Assembly (NCBI GenBank): GCA_032095175.1
Contig: DAMCZI010000050.1
Coordinates: 1 to 32,361 of the forward strand
Direction: 5' to 3'
DNA length: 32,361 nucleotides
Source of the DNA: DAMCZI01 sp032095175
Lineage (GTDB): Bacteria; Bacillota; Clostridia; Clostridiales; Caloramatoraceae
Below the pieces are notes generated by a model. That model was not told the origin of the DNA. It did not search any database and saw only the letters and a program-made list of their open reading frames with translations. The position numbers were made by a program, and so were the translations under genes. Positions 15,830 to 24,574 of the stretch are shown piece by piece. Each line of letters starts with the position of its first letter. Positions within the stretch are counted from its first letter, which is position 1.

Positions 15830-16762
15830 ATGATTCAAATATTTAAGACAACTGAAAATCAATTTATAGAATTAGATGCAATCGAGCATGGATGTTGGGT
15901 GAACCTGGTTAATCCATCTGAAGCAGAGCTTGAACTTGTTTCTCAAAAAACTGGTTTAAATCTTGAGCTTCTAAAAGCTCCACTTGATGAGGAGGAAAGC
16001 TCGAGAGTTGAAAGTGAAGATAACCAGATATGTGTAATTGTGGACATACCAGTTATGGATGTAGAGGGGAAAAACGTAAATTATTTTACAATACCTCTAG
16101 GTATGATTTTTAACAATGATATGATTGTAACTGTTTGTCTGAGGGAGAATAAAATAATAGATGATTTTATAAACCAGAAAATAAAGGGCTTTTACACCTT
16201 TAAAAAATCAAGGTTTATACTTCAGCTTCTATATAGAAATGCCACATATTATCTTATGTATCTAAAGCAAATAGATAAGGTAAGCCATATAATTGAGGGC
16301 AGGCTTCACAAATCCATGAAAAATAAAGAATTGATACAACTTTTGTCCCTTGAAAAAAGCCTCGTTTATTTTTCTACATCACTAAGATCAAATGAAGTAA
16401 CGCTTGAGAAAATGATGAAATTTGAATTTATGCAGAAATATCCAGAAGATAAAGATGTTTTAGAGGATGTAATAATTGAGAACAAACAAGCCATTGAGAT
16501 GGCCAACATATACAGCAACATTTTGAGTGGAACTATGGATGCTTTCGCTTCCATTATTTCAAATAATCTAAACATAGTTATGAAATTCTTAGCTTCGATT
16601 ACCATAGTAATGGCGATACCAACATTGGTATCAAGCTTTTTTGGAATGAATGTACCAGTTCCATTTCAAAACAACCCCTATGGTTTCTACATAGTTCTTG
16701 GAATCGTAGTGGTTATAGCTTCTGTTACAACATATATACTAGCTAAAAAGGATATGTTCTAG
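15830..16762 (+). CDS. corA: CorA-family magnesium transporter
   Basis: A 310-residue CorA-type divalent cation channel, normally a homopentamer taking up Mg2+ (sometimes Co2+ or Ni2+). The large N-terminal cytoplasmic domain (about 1-245) is followed by two C-terminal membrane helices (about 250-272 and 283-304) with the family signature GMN (FFGMNVPVPF) at the end of the first, and a basic LAKKDMF tail. The length is normal. The start is ATG 15830, with AAGGAG seven bases before it; that site lies in a switchable hairpin and is preceded by a leader peptide ORF, which suggests control by Mg2+ or by translation. Confidence 0.95.
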   Translation: MIQIFKTTENQFIELDAIEHGCWVNLVNPSEAELELVSQKTGLNLELLKAPLDEEESSRVESEDNQICVIVDIPVMDVEGKNVNYFTIPLGMIFNNDMIVTVCLRENKIIDDFINQKIKGFYTFKKSRFILQLLYRNATYYLMYLKQIDKVSHIIEGRLHKSMKNKELIQLLSLEKSLVYFSTSLRSNEVTLEKMMKFEFMQKYPEDKDVLEDVIIENKQAIEMANIYSNILSGTMDAFASIISNNLNIVMKFLASITIVMAIPTLVSSFFGMNVPVPFQNNPYGFYIVLGIVVVIASVTTYILAKKDMF

Positions 16763-16771
16763 GAGTAATCT

Positions 16772-16822
16772 AAAGGTTATTTCCAGCATCGTGATAAAGT
16801 TAAGGTTCTGGGAATAGCCTTT
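16772..16822 (+). terminator. Stem-loop after corA, probable terminator
   Basis: AAAGGTTATTTCCAG pairs with CTGGGAATAGCCTTT (13 of 15) around a 21-base loop. The final CCTTTC is T-rich, but there is no long T-run. Confidence 0.5.
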
Positions 16823-16848
16823 CATTTAGTATGTGAAATCGTTTTCCT

Positions 16849-16902
16849 TTATGCATTAGTCGCATAAACCCATTTAATAATCTCTAGTGCGATTAATATA
16901 AT
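16849..16902 (+). promoter_or_regulatory. Promoter with TCGCA inverted half-sites ahead of the GGDEF gene (repeat R3, copy 3)
   Basis: ATTAGTCGCA (16855-16864) and TGCGATTAAT (16888-16897) are inverted copies with one mismatch; the second runs into a perfect -10, TATAAT (16897-16902), with a weak TTAATA 17 bases upstream of it. A further TTATGC/GCATAA inverted pair lies at 16849-16867. The same motif arrangement recurs upstream of the chemoreceptor at 26066-26178. Confidence 0.5.
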
Positions 16903-16935
16903 GTTCAAACTTTCATTGATCCGGAGGGATTTTTA

Positions 16936-18027
16936 TTGAAGGAGCTTTCATATTTAATTTCAATTCTCTTAGCTTTCTTATGTATCTTTTTCTATACTAA
17001 ATATAAAAAGATAAGGTTTCTATACGATACTAAGGATAGAATAAACAATACAATGCTTAAAATCTCAGAGGAATTAAGAGAATTTGAGGATATAGATGAA
17101 CTATATAAAAAAATACTTAATGACACAATAAGCCTTATAAGAGGTGCAGAGTGTGGGAGTGTACTCATCTATAACAGGGAAAGTGGATTTATGGAGTATA
17201 GGGCTGCGGTAGGATATGACATGAACTTTCTATCAGGGGTATTCTTAAGAAGGGAAGAGCTTTATCTTTATAGGATTAACAGGTTGATGTTCCCTGAGAT
17301 AATAAGAAATCCGCTTATGTTTGATAAAAAGTATATGGACAGAAAAAACTATAGAAGTCTTAAGAAAAATTCTGCTCTTGATATTAAAAGCTGTTTATCT
17401 GCTCCAATTTATGTAAGGGGACATTTTTACGGAATTATAAATGTAGATAGTAGGACTAATGTGGATGGCTTTGATAAAATGGATATAAGGCTAATGCAGT
17501 ATATTGCAAGGCAAATGGAGATATTTATTACCAATGCCCTACTTATGAATGAACTTAAAGAATCATCGAGAGTGGACAAGCTTACTGAACTTTATAACAG
17601 AACATACTTTGAGGAAATAATGGAGGATAGGGTAAAAAGAGCAGAAGCCGGAGAATTGGGATTCCATATTGTAATGATTGATATGGATAACTTTAAGGTT
17701 ATAAATGATACCTTTGGACATAAAATGGGGGATGAGGCTTTAAGGTATTTTGCAAGGATTTTAAAACATGCTATAGGAAATGACAACCTGGCTATTAGAT
17801 ATGCTGGTGACGAATTTGTGGTTGCTTTTTTTAACAAAGATGATGAACACATATTGGGTATAATTCAAAAAATAAAAAAATATTTGTATGCACATCCCTA
17901 TGGGAATATAAACATAGATTTCAGTGCTGGAGTAAGTCAGTATAAAAAAGGAAGTAATCTGGATAAAATAATAATTAGTGCCGACAATAAAATGTATACT
18001 GAAAAGAGAGAAAAAAAGATGGAATAG
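16936..18027 (+). CDS. Membrane-anchored GAF-GGDEF diguanylate cyclase
   Basis: This 363-residue protein probably makes cyclic-di-GMP from two GTP. It has one N-terminal membrane helix (about residues 4-21), a coiled-coil linker, a GAF-like sensor domain (about 50-200, with ECGSVLIYN and the LSAPIYVRGHFYGIINVDS stretch) and a GGDEF domain (about 208-363) starting DKLTELYNR. The active-site loop reads AGDEF at 290-294; alanine in the first position is found in active members. The usual RxxD inhibitory site five residues before it is absent (GNDN), so product inhibition is unlikely. The start is TTG 16936 with GGAGGG upstream. Ligand unknown. Confidence 0.9.
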   Translation: MKELSYLISILLAFLCIFFYTKYKKIRFLYDTKDRINNTMLKISEELREFEDIDELYKKILNDTISLIRGAECGSVLIYNRESGFMEYRAAVGYDMNFLSGVFLRREELYLYRINRLMFPEIIRNPLMFDKKYMDRKNYRSLKKNSALDIKSCLSAPIYVRGHFYGIINVDSRTNVDGFDKMDIRLMQYIARQMEIFITNALLMNELKESSRVDKLTELYNRTYFEEIMEDRVKRAEAGELGFHIVMIDMDNFKVINDTFGHKMGDEALRYFARILKHAIGNDNLAIRYAGDEFVVAFFNKDDEHILGIIQKIKKYLYAHPYGNINIDFSAGVSQYKKGSNLDKIIISADNKMYTEKREKKME

Positions 18028-18061
18028 CCGGTAACACTGTTAAATAGAGTACCGGCTTTTG
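18027..18061 (+). terminator. Intrinsic terminator after the GGDEF gene
   Basis: Stem GCCGGTA (18027-18033) / TACCGGC (18050-18056) followed by TTTT; it overlaps the last base of the stop codon. Confidence 0.7.
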
Positions 18062-18125
18062 TATATAAAAGAAATATTGCAGTATTATCCTCTTAAGGAT
18101 ATTATTTAAATAGGAGGTATATCAG

Positions 18126-20294
18126 ATGGTAGATGTAATAAGTGTAATAGCAAAGGAACTTAACATAAGAGAATGGCAGGTTAAAAATACTGTAGAACTT
18201 ATAGACTCTGGAAATACTATTCCTTTTATCGCAAGATATAGAAAAGAAGTAACTGGTGAACTTGATGATACCAAGTTAAGAAATCTCTATGAAAGGTTGA
18301 TTTATTTAAGAAATCTTAATGATAGGAAGGAAGAAGTAAAAAGGCTTATTGATGAGCAAGGCAAGCTTATCCCAGAAATTGCAGAAGCAATAGATGGGGC
18401 ATCCACTATAACTGAAGTGGATGATATATACAGGCCATTTAGACCGAAGAAAAGAACAAGAGCCACAATTGCAAAGGAAAAAGGATTAGAACCATTGGCA
18501 GCTTTGATAAATTCCCAGGAATTTGACGGTTCTCTTGTTGATGAAGCTGCAAAATACATAAACGAGGAACTTGGAGTTTCTTCAACTGATGATGCAATTA
18601 CAGGAGCAATGGATATAATAGCTGAAGAAATATCTGATAATGCAGATTTTAGAAAGTCAATAAGAAGTATGACATATAGAAATGGAACCATTGTTTCAAA
18701 GGGATTGAAGGAAGAAACATCACCCTATGAGATGTATTATGATTATGGTGAAGCAGTATCCAAGATAGTACCTCATAGAATTCTTGCTTTAAACAGAGGA
18801 GAGAAGGAAGAATTTTTATCTGTTAAAATTGATGCACCAATTGACAGCATTCTTAATTTTCTAGAAGAGAAGATAATAAAAAGGCAGGGTGAGGAAACAG
18901 AGTATATTAAAAATACTATAAAGGACAGCTATGCAAGGCTTATCTCCTCATCAATTGAGAGGGAAATAAGAAATGAATTAACGGATAAAGCTGAGGAACA
19001 GGCTATAAAGGTTTTTGCATCCAACTTGAGAAGTCTTCTTCTTCAAGCACCTATAAAGGGAAAGGTAGTATTAGGCTATGACCCTGGATTTAGAACAGGC
19101 TGCAAGATAGCTGTGGTTGATGAAACCGGAAAACTTCTAGATACTGCTACTGTTTACTCAACTGCACCGCAAAATGATGTAGAGGGAAGCAAGAAAATAT
19201 TAAAGGGGCTTATTAAAAAGCACAATGTTGATATAATATCCCTTGGAAATGGAACTGCATCAAGGGAGTCTGAGATGGTTATATCAGAACTCATTAAGGA
19301 AGTTGAAAGTGAAACAGGAAGAAAAATATATTATGTTATTGTGTCTGAAGCAGGTGCATCGGTTTATTCTGCATCAGAGCTTGGAGCTAAGGAGTTTCCG
19401 GATATAAATGTTTCGCTAAGAGGAGCGGCATCAATTGGAAGAAGGCTTCAAGATCCATTGGCTGAACTTGTAAAGATAGATCCAAAGTCCATAGGAGTAG
19501 GACAATACCAGCATGATGTGTCTCAAAAGAGACTTGATGGGGCATTAGGTGGAGTGGTTGAGGATGCAGTAAACTCTGTTGGAGTTGATTTGAATACAGC
19601 ATCAGCAGCTCTTCTTTCCTATGTGTCTGGTGTAAATGCGTCTATTGCAAAGAACATAGTTGAATATAGAGAAACAGAAGGAAAGTTTAAGAGCAGAAAA
19701 GAGCTTTTAAAGGTAAAAAGACTTGGGGGAAAAGCATTTGAACAGTGTGCAGGCTTTTTAAGGATTATTGAAAGTAAAAATGTGTTTGATAATACATCTG
19801 TTCATCCTGAATCCTATGATGCTGCAGAAAAGCTTCTTGAAAAGCTTTCTTATACAGTAGATGATGTAAGAAATAGAAAACTTTCCGATATAGATGGAAG
19901 AGTGGAATCCTATGGAATAGAGAAGATTTCGGAGGAAACTGGTACAGGTGTACCTACCCTAAGGGATATAATTCAAGAACTTAAAAAACCGGGAAGAGAC
20001 CCTAGAGAGACACTACCTCAGCCTATACTTATGTCAGGAGTCATGGAGATGGAACACCTGAAACCAGGTATGGTTCTAAAGGGAACGGTTAGAAATGTTG
20101 CTGACTTTGGAGCATTTGTTGATATAGGAGTGCATCAGGATGGACTTGTTCATATATCAGAGATATGTGACAGATATATAAAGCATCCCCTTGAAGTACT
20201 TAAGGTTGGAGATGTAGTTGATGTAAAGGTTCTAAATGTTGATTTAACAAGAAAGAGGATTTCTCTTTCAATGAAGGATATAAATCAAGCTTAA
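18126..20294 (+). CDS. tex: Tex-family RNA-binding protein (YhgF-like)
   Basis: A 722-residue Tex protein, a nucleic-acid-binding factor linked to transcription and RNA decay. In order: the N-terminal Tex helical region (about 1-190), a YqgF/RNase H-like domain (from about 315, VLGYDPGFRTGCKIAVVDETG), helix-hairpin-helix motifs (about 490-560, including SVGVDLNTASAALLSYVSG) and a C-terminal S1 RNA-binding domain (about 645-718, GMVLKGTVRNVADFGAFVDI). The length is normal. The start ATG 18126 follows AGGAGG. It is a single-gene unit between the GGDEF terminator and a stem-loop. Confidence 0.96.
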   Translation: MVDVISVIAKELNIREWQVKNTVELIDSGNTIPFIARYRKEVTGELDDTKLRNLYERLIYLRNLNDRKEEVKRLIDEQGKLIPEIAEAIDGASTITEVDDIYRPFRPKKRTRATIAKEKGLEPLAALINSQEFDGSLVDEAAKYINEELGVSSTDDAITGAMDIIAEEISDNADFRKSIRSMTYRNGTIVSKGLKEETSPYEMYYDYGEAVSKIVPHRILALNRGEKEEFLSVKIDAPIDSILNFLEEKIIKRQGEETEYIKNTIKDSYARLISSSIEREIRNELTDKAEEQAIKVFASNLRSLLLQAPIKGKVVLGYDPGFRTGCKIAVVDETGKLLDTATVYSTAPQNDVEGSKKILKGLIKKHNVDIISLGNGTASRESEMVISELIKEVESETGRKIYYVIVSEAGASVYSASELGAKEFPDINVSLRGAASIGRRLQDPLAELVKIDPKSIGVGQYQHDVSQKRLDGALGGVVEDAVNSVGVDLNTASAALLSYVSGVNASIAKNIVEYRETEGKFKSRKELLKVKRLGGKAFEQCAGFLRIIESKNVFDNTSVHPESYDAAEKLLEKLSYTVDDVRNRKLSDIDGRVESYGIEKISEETGTGVPTLRDIIQELKKPGRDPRETLPQPILMSGVMEMEHLKPGMVLKGTVRNVADFGAFVDIGVHQDGLVHISEICDRYIKHPLEVLKVGDVVDVKVLNVDLTRKRISLSMKDINQA

Positions 20295-20309
20295 ATCTAA
20301 AATATTTTT

Positions 20310-20331
20310 GGGGCAATCATTTGATTGCCCC
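20310..20331. repeat. GC-rich stem-loop between tex and the amidohydrolase genes
   Basis: GGGGCAATCA/TGATTGCCCC is a perfect ten-base stem with a two-base loop. It has T on its 5' side but no T-run on its 3' side, so it is a poor terminator in either direction, though it may still pause or protect the tex transcript. Confidence 0.5.
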
Positions 20332-20353
20332 AGTAAATTAGGGGGGATATAAA

Positions 20354-21511
20354 GTGCTGCTTATTAAAAATGGAAAAATAATGACAATGGCTGGTAGAAT
20401 ACTTGAAAAGGGAGATGTCCTCATAGATGGAGGTAAAATCCTAAAGGTTGGTGAAGGTATCGTTGAGGACTGTGAAGTAGTTGATGCCAGTGGAAAATGG
20501 GTTTTACCAGGCTTTATTGAGGCGCACTGTCATATAGGAATGGAAGAGCCATATACAGGCTCTGCAGGTGATGATGTAAATGAGGCAACGGACCCAGTAA
20601 CTCCATATCTTAATGCTCTTGATGGTGTAAATCTATATGATGAAACATTCCAAGCAGCTTTAAAAGCTGGTATAACAACCGTATGTACAGGCCCTGGAAG
20701 TGCAAATGTAATAGGTGGTACATTTAGTATATTAAAGACATGGGGAGAAAATCCATTTGATATGGTGGTAAAAAAGAAGGCTGCCATGAAGGCTGCATTA
20801 GGTGAAAATCCTAAAAGGGTTTATGGAAATAGAAATAAGATGCCATCAACAAGGATGGGTACTGCATATGTATTAAGAGATGTACTTTTAAAGACTCAAG
20901 GCTATATGAAAAAGAAGTCAAAGGCAGAGGAGAAGAATGAGGACTTTGAAATAGATTTAAAATATGAAGAGCTTATTCCAGTAATAAATGGAGATATGGC
21001 ACTAAAGATACATGTTCATAGAGCAGATGATATAATGACAGCATTAAGAATTGCTGATGAATTTGATATAAATATAACCCTTGATCACTGTAGTGATGGA
21101 TTATTATTGGCTGATGAAATAAAGAAGAGAAATATCCCGGCGATAATAGGACCAACAATGACATTTAGAAGAAAGGTTGAAACCAAGGGAAAAACATTTA
21201 GAACAGTAGGAGAATTTTCTAATAAGGGCATAACAACTGCAGTTACAACTGATCATCCTGTTACCTGTATTGAATATCTTCCTCTTTGTGCAGGGTTATG
21301 CGTAAGAGAAGGACTTGATTTATACAAGGCTCTTGAAGCGATAACTATAAACCCAGCGAAAATACTTGGTATTGCTGACAGGGCGGGTTCCATTGAAGCT
21401 GGAAAGGATGCAGATATAGTTATATTTGATGGAAATCCACTTGAAATAATGTCAAAATTAAATATTGCAATAGTAAATGGCAATATAGTTTATGGGGAGG
21501 GAAGACTATGA
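20354..21511 (+). CDS. Amidohydrolase-superfamily protein, first of a tandem pair
   Basis: A 385-residue metal-dependent hydrolase of the imidazolonepropionase/prolidase-like amidohydrolase group (COG1228-like); the substrate is not evident. Visible metal ligands are HCH at 58-60, HVH at 220-222, LDH with H245, and DH at 300-301. The N- and C-terminal beta strands form the usual composite sandwich (MLLIKNGKIMTMAG; GKDADIVIFDGNP). The start GTG 20354 follows GGGGGG. It overlaps the next gene by four bases (ATGA), so the two are co-translated. The pair share long identical stretches such as CTGPGSANVIGGTF, so they arose by duplication. Confidence 0.88.
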   Translation: MLLIKNGKIMTMAGRILEKGDVLIDGGKILKVGEGIVEDCEVVDASGKWVLPGFIEAHCHIGMEEPYTGSAGDDVNEATDPVTPYLNALDGVNLYDETFQAALKAGITTVCTGPGSANVIGGTFSILKTWGENPFDMVVKKKAAMKAALGENPKRVYGNRNKMPSTRMGTAYVLRDVLLKTQGYMKKKSKAEEKNEDFEIDLKYEELIPVINGDMALKIHVHRADDIMTALRIADEFDINITLDHCSDGLLLADEIKKRNIPAIIGPTMTFRRKVETKGKTFRTVGEFSNKGITTAVTTDHPVTCIEYLPLCAGLCVREGLDLYKALEAITINPAKILGIADRAGSIEAGKDADIVIFDGNPLEIMSKLNIAIVNGNIVYGEGRL

Positions 21512-22665
21512 TTTTAATTAAAAATGGGACTTTACTTACAATGGCAGGACAGAATATTAAAAATGGAATGATTCTTGTTGAAGAGGGAAAGATAGTTGAG
21601 GTTGGTGAAAGTATAATTGCACCTCTTGACTGTGAGGTTATTGATGCTAAGGGTGGGTACGTTATGCCTGGAATCATAGATGCTCACTGCCATATTGGAA
21701 TGTGGGAGGATGCAGTTGGATTTGAAGGCTCTGATGGCAATGAGGCAACAGATCCAGTTACCCCACAGCTTAGGGCAATAGATGCTATAAATCCTGCTGA
21801 TGGTTCATTTAAGGAAGCATATGAAAATGGAGTTACATGTGTATGTACAGGCCCTGGAAGTGCAAATGTAATAGGTGGTACCTTTGCAGTTATAAAGACT
21901 TTTGGAAAAAGAGTTGATGACATGATTGTAAAGGAACCAGCAGCAATGAAGATTGCATTTGGTGAAAATCCAAAGACTGTTTACGATTCAAAGCATCAGA
22001 TGCCAAGCACAAGAATGGGTACAGCAGCGCTTTTAAGGGAAACTCTTTTTAAAGCTAAGGAATATATGAAAAAGAAGGACAAGGCTATAGAAAAGAATGA
22101 AGATATGCCTGATTTCAATTTTAAGATGGAAAGCCTTCTTCCAGTTATGAAGGGTGAAATCTCATTAAAGGCACATGCTCATAGAGCTGATGATATTTTT
22201 ACTGCGATAAGGATTGCAAAGGAATTTGGTCTTAAGATAACCCTTGACCACTGCAGCGAAGGTCATCTTATGTCAGAGGAAATTGCAAAAGAAGGACTTT
22301 CAGCAATTGTTGGTCCTACACTTACTAACCGTTCAAAGATAGAATTAAAGGAGCTTACATTTGAAACTCCAGCAAAGCTTGCCAATGCAGGAGTTAAAAT
22401 AGCATTGATGACAGATCACCCAGTAATACCTGTTCACTATCTGCCACTTTGTGCAGCACTTGCAGTTAAGGCTGGGCTTGGTGAAGAAACCGCCCTAAAG
22501 GCAATAACTATTAATGCTGCAGAAATAATAGGTGTTGGCGATAGAGTAGGCTCAATTGAAGTGGGCAAGGATGCAGATATAGTTATATTTGATAAGCATC
22601 CATTTGATATTCAAACAAGATCAAAATATGTATTGATTGACGGAAAAGTAGTTTATAGAGGCTAA
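21508..22665 (+). CDS. Amidohydrolase-superfamily protein, second of a tandem pair
   Basis: Also 385 residues and clearly paralogous to the preceding protein over its whole length. The metal-binding pattern is kept: HCH at 60-62, the HAHRADDI stretch, LDHCSEG and TDHPV. Differences cluster in the loop after the first His pair (GMWEDAVGFEGSDG against GMEEPYTGSAGDD) and in the region after PSTRMGTA, which suggests altered substrates or a heteromer. Its ATG overlaps the upstream stop codon. The stop codon is followed at once by a short degraded end of element R2, then a terminator. Confidence 0.88.
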   Translation: MILIKNGTLLTMAGQNIKNGMILVEEGKIVEVGESIIAPLDCEVIDAKGGYVMPGIIDAHCHIGMWEDAVGFEGSDGNEATDPVTPQLRAIDAINPADGSFKEAYENGVTCVCTGPGSANVIGGTFAVIKTFGKRVDDMIVKEPAAMKIAFGENPKTVYDSKHQMPSTRMGTAALLRETLFKAKEYMKKKDKAIEKNEDMPDFNFKMESLLPVMKGEISLKAHAHRADDIFTAIRIAKEFGLKITLDHCSEGHLMSEEIAKEGLSAIVGPTLTNRSKIELKELTFETPAKLANAGVKIALMTDHPVIPVHYLPLCAALAVKAGLGEETALKAITINAAEIIGVGDRVGSIEVGKDADIVIFDKHPFDIQTRSKYVLIDGKVVYRG

Positions 22666-22685
22666 AGCATATTAAAGAAAGTAAA
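22666..22685 (+). repeat. Degraded left end of the MITE-like element R2
   Basis: AGCATATTAAAGAAAGTAA matches the left end of the element at 14075 in 17 of 19 positions, and like that copy begins right after a TAA stop codon. The rest of the element is missing. Chance or local convergence cannot be excluded at this length. Confidence 0.4.
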
Positions 22686-22692
22686 TTATAAG

Positions 22693-22727
22693 AGAGGGTA
22701 TACTTGCGAAAGTATGCTCTTTTTTTA
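22693..22727 (+). terminator. Intrinsic terminator after the amidohydrolase pair
   Basis: AGAGGGTATACTT pairs with AAGTATGCTCT around GCG, with one bulged or mismatched region, followed by seven T. Confidence 0.75.
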
Positions 22728-22738
22728 GTATGTACAAC

Positions 22739-22840
22739 AAGGTGATAGATACTTGAACTATGAGTTGTTGAGAAAATATAGCATTTTAATACATTTTTCC
22801 TCAAATAACTCATAACTCAAGTGTCTGTCATCTAAACCTT
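22739..22840. repeat. Dispersed palindromic repeat R1, copy B
   Basis: The left arm (GATAGATACTTGAACTATGA...) and right arm (AAATAACTCATAACTCAAG, 22803-22821) are inverted relatives, with an AT-rich loop of about 30 bases. The right arm is identical over 19 bases to the right arm of copy C at 24641-24659. Confidence 0.7.
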
Positions 22841-22914
22841 ATTAAAAAAAGTTCGATAATTAAAATGTGCGGAATTTAGAAATAAATAATTTCTGATAAA
22901 GGGGCGGGGTAAAA

Positions 22915-23613
22915 GTGATAAATGCTGAACTGTACAAAAAAATAATATCGGAGGATGATGTTTATCATACAGAAAGTGTAGAAACTGTAAAAAGGTATAT
23001 AGAAGAAGATCTTAAGGGGTTTTATGAGAAAACCTTGTTTATAAGGGGAGAAAATATATCAGATGAAGGTATGACTGGTAACAAGATTTATTTTGTTGAG
23101 AGAGGCAAGGTTATATTTCTAAGAAAGGACCCTTATGGTAAGGAATACTCAAATGGATATGCAATGCCGGGTGAATTTTTTGGTATATCATCTCTTGTAG
23201 ATATGCCCCATGAAGTTGGATTTCGTGCACTTACCAACTGTAATGTATATGTTATTGATGCTGCTGGTGTAAAAGCAGTTATGGGAAATAATCCTGTTGT
23301 AAAGGATCACATAAATAAAATACTTATTGGAACCCTGAGACTTTTAGTTGTAAGACAGGGTAACCTTATCATGTGTGGATGTAGGGCAACCTTTGTTAAT
23401 TTTATAAAGGAACACTTTAAACATTATGGAAAGCTGGATGAAAAGGAAAATGTAACTGTATCACTTGATGTAAACCTTGCTGACATAGCAGTGATTTTGA
23501 ATACAACCCGTGAAACATTATCAAGGATAATTTCTGAGATGAGAAAAGAAGGAATAATAGATACAAAGAGAAAATTTATAAAGATAATAGATTTGGATAG
23601 ATTTGTTTTATAG
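22915..23613 (+). CDS. Crp/Fnr-family transcription regulator
   Basis: A 232-residue regulator with an N-terminal cyclic-nucleotide-like sensor barrel (about 35-125, including VERGKVIFLRKDPYGKEYSN and PGEFFGISSLVD), a dimerisation helix and a C-terminal winged helix (about 170-225; recognition helix in NTTRETLSRIISEMRKEGII). It lacks the N-terminal cysteine cluster of FNR; a CGC motif sits instead before the DNA-binding domain (MCGCRATF), so redox or metal sensing is possible but unproven. The start is GTG 22915 after GGGGCGGGG. It precedes the FMN-riboswitch unit, which has its own promoter, so a functional link is not shown. Confidence 0.88.
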   Translation: MINAELYKKIISEDDVYHTESVETVKRYIEEDLKGFYEKTLFIRGENISDEGMTGNKIYFVERGKVIFLRKDPYGKEYSNGYAMPGEFFGISSLVDMPHEVGFRALTNCNVYVIDAAGVKAVMGNNPVVKDHINKILIGTLRLLVVRQGNLIMCGCRATFVNFIKEHFKHYGKLDEKENVTVSLDVNLADIAVILNTTRETLSRIISEMRKEGIIDTKRKFIKIIDLDRFVL

Positions 23614-23676
23614 CATTTATGCTTATGGAGTCATTTTAGATTATTATGCTTCTGTAAAAAATAGGCTATTTTTATA

Positions 23677-23705
23677 TTGCTAATCATACATCATGATGAT
23701 ATAAT
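23677..23705 (+). promoter_or_regulatory. Promoter of the FMN riboswitch-ribU unit
   Basis: TTGCTA (23677-23682), a 17-base spacer and TATAAT (23700-23705), only nine bases before the aptamer. Confidence 0.72.
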
Positions 23706-23713
23706 AGAATAGT

Positions 23714-23866
23714 GATCTTCAGGGCAGGGTGTGATTCCCTACCGGCGGTACAGCCCGCGAGCCGAAAGGCATGATCCGGTTAGATTCCGGAGCCGACAGT
23801 ATAGTCTGGATGAGAGAAGATATGATAGAGTTTATCAGTCTCTGAGGTTAATCAGAGACTTTTTTG
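23714..23866 (+). promoter_or_regulatory. FMN riboswitch with terminator
   Basis: The RFN element is clear: P1 ATCTTC (23715-23720) / GAAGAT (23816-23821), AGGGCAGGGTG, ATTCCCTACCGGCGGTA, AGCCCGCGAGCC, TGATCCGGTTAGATTCCGGAGCCGACAGT and GGATGAGAGA. A terminator AGTCTCTGA/TCAGAGACT plus T-run follows at 23837-23866. By family knowledge FMN promotes termination, so ribU is expressed when flavin is scarce. Confidence 0.97.
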
Positions 23867-23909
23867 ATTCTTCCCTTATTGCCCTGTGTAAAATGAGGAG
23901 GATTTAATA

Positions 23910-24500
23910 ATGAAAAACAAAAAGTTATCGGTAATCATCAAAATTTCAATTCTATCTGCAATGGCATTTATACTTTATTTATTTGAATTTCCACTTCCTA
24001 TTTTCCCGGGATTTTTAAAAATCGATATAAGCGATCTTCCTGCAATGCTTGGAGGTTTTGCATTGGGACCTATCGCAGGAATAATAATACAGCTGTTAAA
24101 AAATGTTTTGCATATATTAATTAGAGGAAGCAGTACAGCAGGAATTGGCGAACTTGCAAACTTTATTGTAGGTGCAGCAATGGTTGCAGCATCTGCAGCG
24201 CTTTATAAAAATAACAAATCAAAAAAGAATGCTGCAATAAGCCTTACAGCGGGAGTATTAGTAATGACATTAGTAGCCTCAGTTGCAAATTACTATGTGT
24301 TCCTTCCATTATATGAAAGTGCACTTCATTTTCCAATAGAGGCAATGGTTAGCGAAGGAGCAAAGGTTAGTGGACTTGTTAAGGACTTTAACAGCTTTGT
24401 TGTGTACAGCATTCTGCCATTTAATCTTTTAAAAGGACTCATTGTCGCAGTGATAACATTTTTGTCATATAAAAAACTTTCACCAATACTTCATAAATAG
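23910..24500 (+). CDS. ribU: Riboflavin ECF transporter S component
   Basis: RibU is the membrane protein that binds riboflavin and joins the shared ECF module (EcfA/A'/T) for uptake. The 196-residue product has the size and the five to six hydrophobic segments of the family, with the typical LEFPLPIFPGFLKIDISDLP-like stretch near residues 25-45 (here FEFPLPIFPGFLKIDISDLP) and LANFIVG. The start is ATG 23910 after AGGAGG. The FMN riboswitch upstream confirms the substrate assignment. A terminator follows. Confidence 0.95.
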   Translation: MKNKKLSVIIKISILSAMAFILYLFEFPLPIFPGFLKIDISDLPAMLGGFALGPIAGIIIQLLKNVLHILIRGSSTAGIGELANFIVGAAMVAASAALYKNNKSKKNAAISLTAGVLVMTLVASVANYYVFLPLYESALHFPIEAMVSEGAKVSGLVKDFNSFVVYSILPFNLLKGLIVAVITFLSYKKLSPILHK

Positions 24501-24505
24501 AATCG

Positions 24506-24542
24506 AAAAGGGTCTGCCAGATAAGTGACAGACCCTTGATTT
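24506..24542 (+). terminator. Intrinsic terminator after ribU
   Basis: AAGGGTCTG (24508-24516) pairs with CAGACCCTT (24529-24537); the sequence after it is moderately T-rich. Confidence 0.7.
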
Positions 24543-24574
24543 ATAGGTTAATCATCAGGTACATTTGTTATAAG

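Noticed and set aside
18302..18691. A 129-codon antisense ORF inside tex
   Set aside because: Long mirror ORFs are expected opposite well-biased genes; no ribosome binding site, family match or independent signal.
20310..20331. Intrinsic terminator of tex
   Set aside because: A strong stem but no T-run on its 3' side; kept only as a stem-loop.
20530..21923. Several antisense ORFs opposite the amidohydrolase genes
   Set aside because: Mirror frames of two similar genes; the shared LPGPVH-like stretches simply reflect the duplicated sense sequence.
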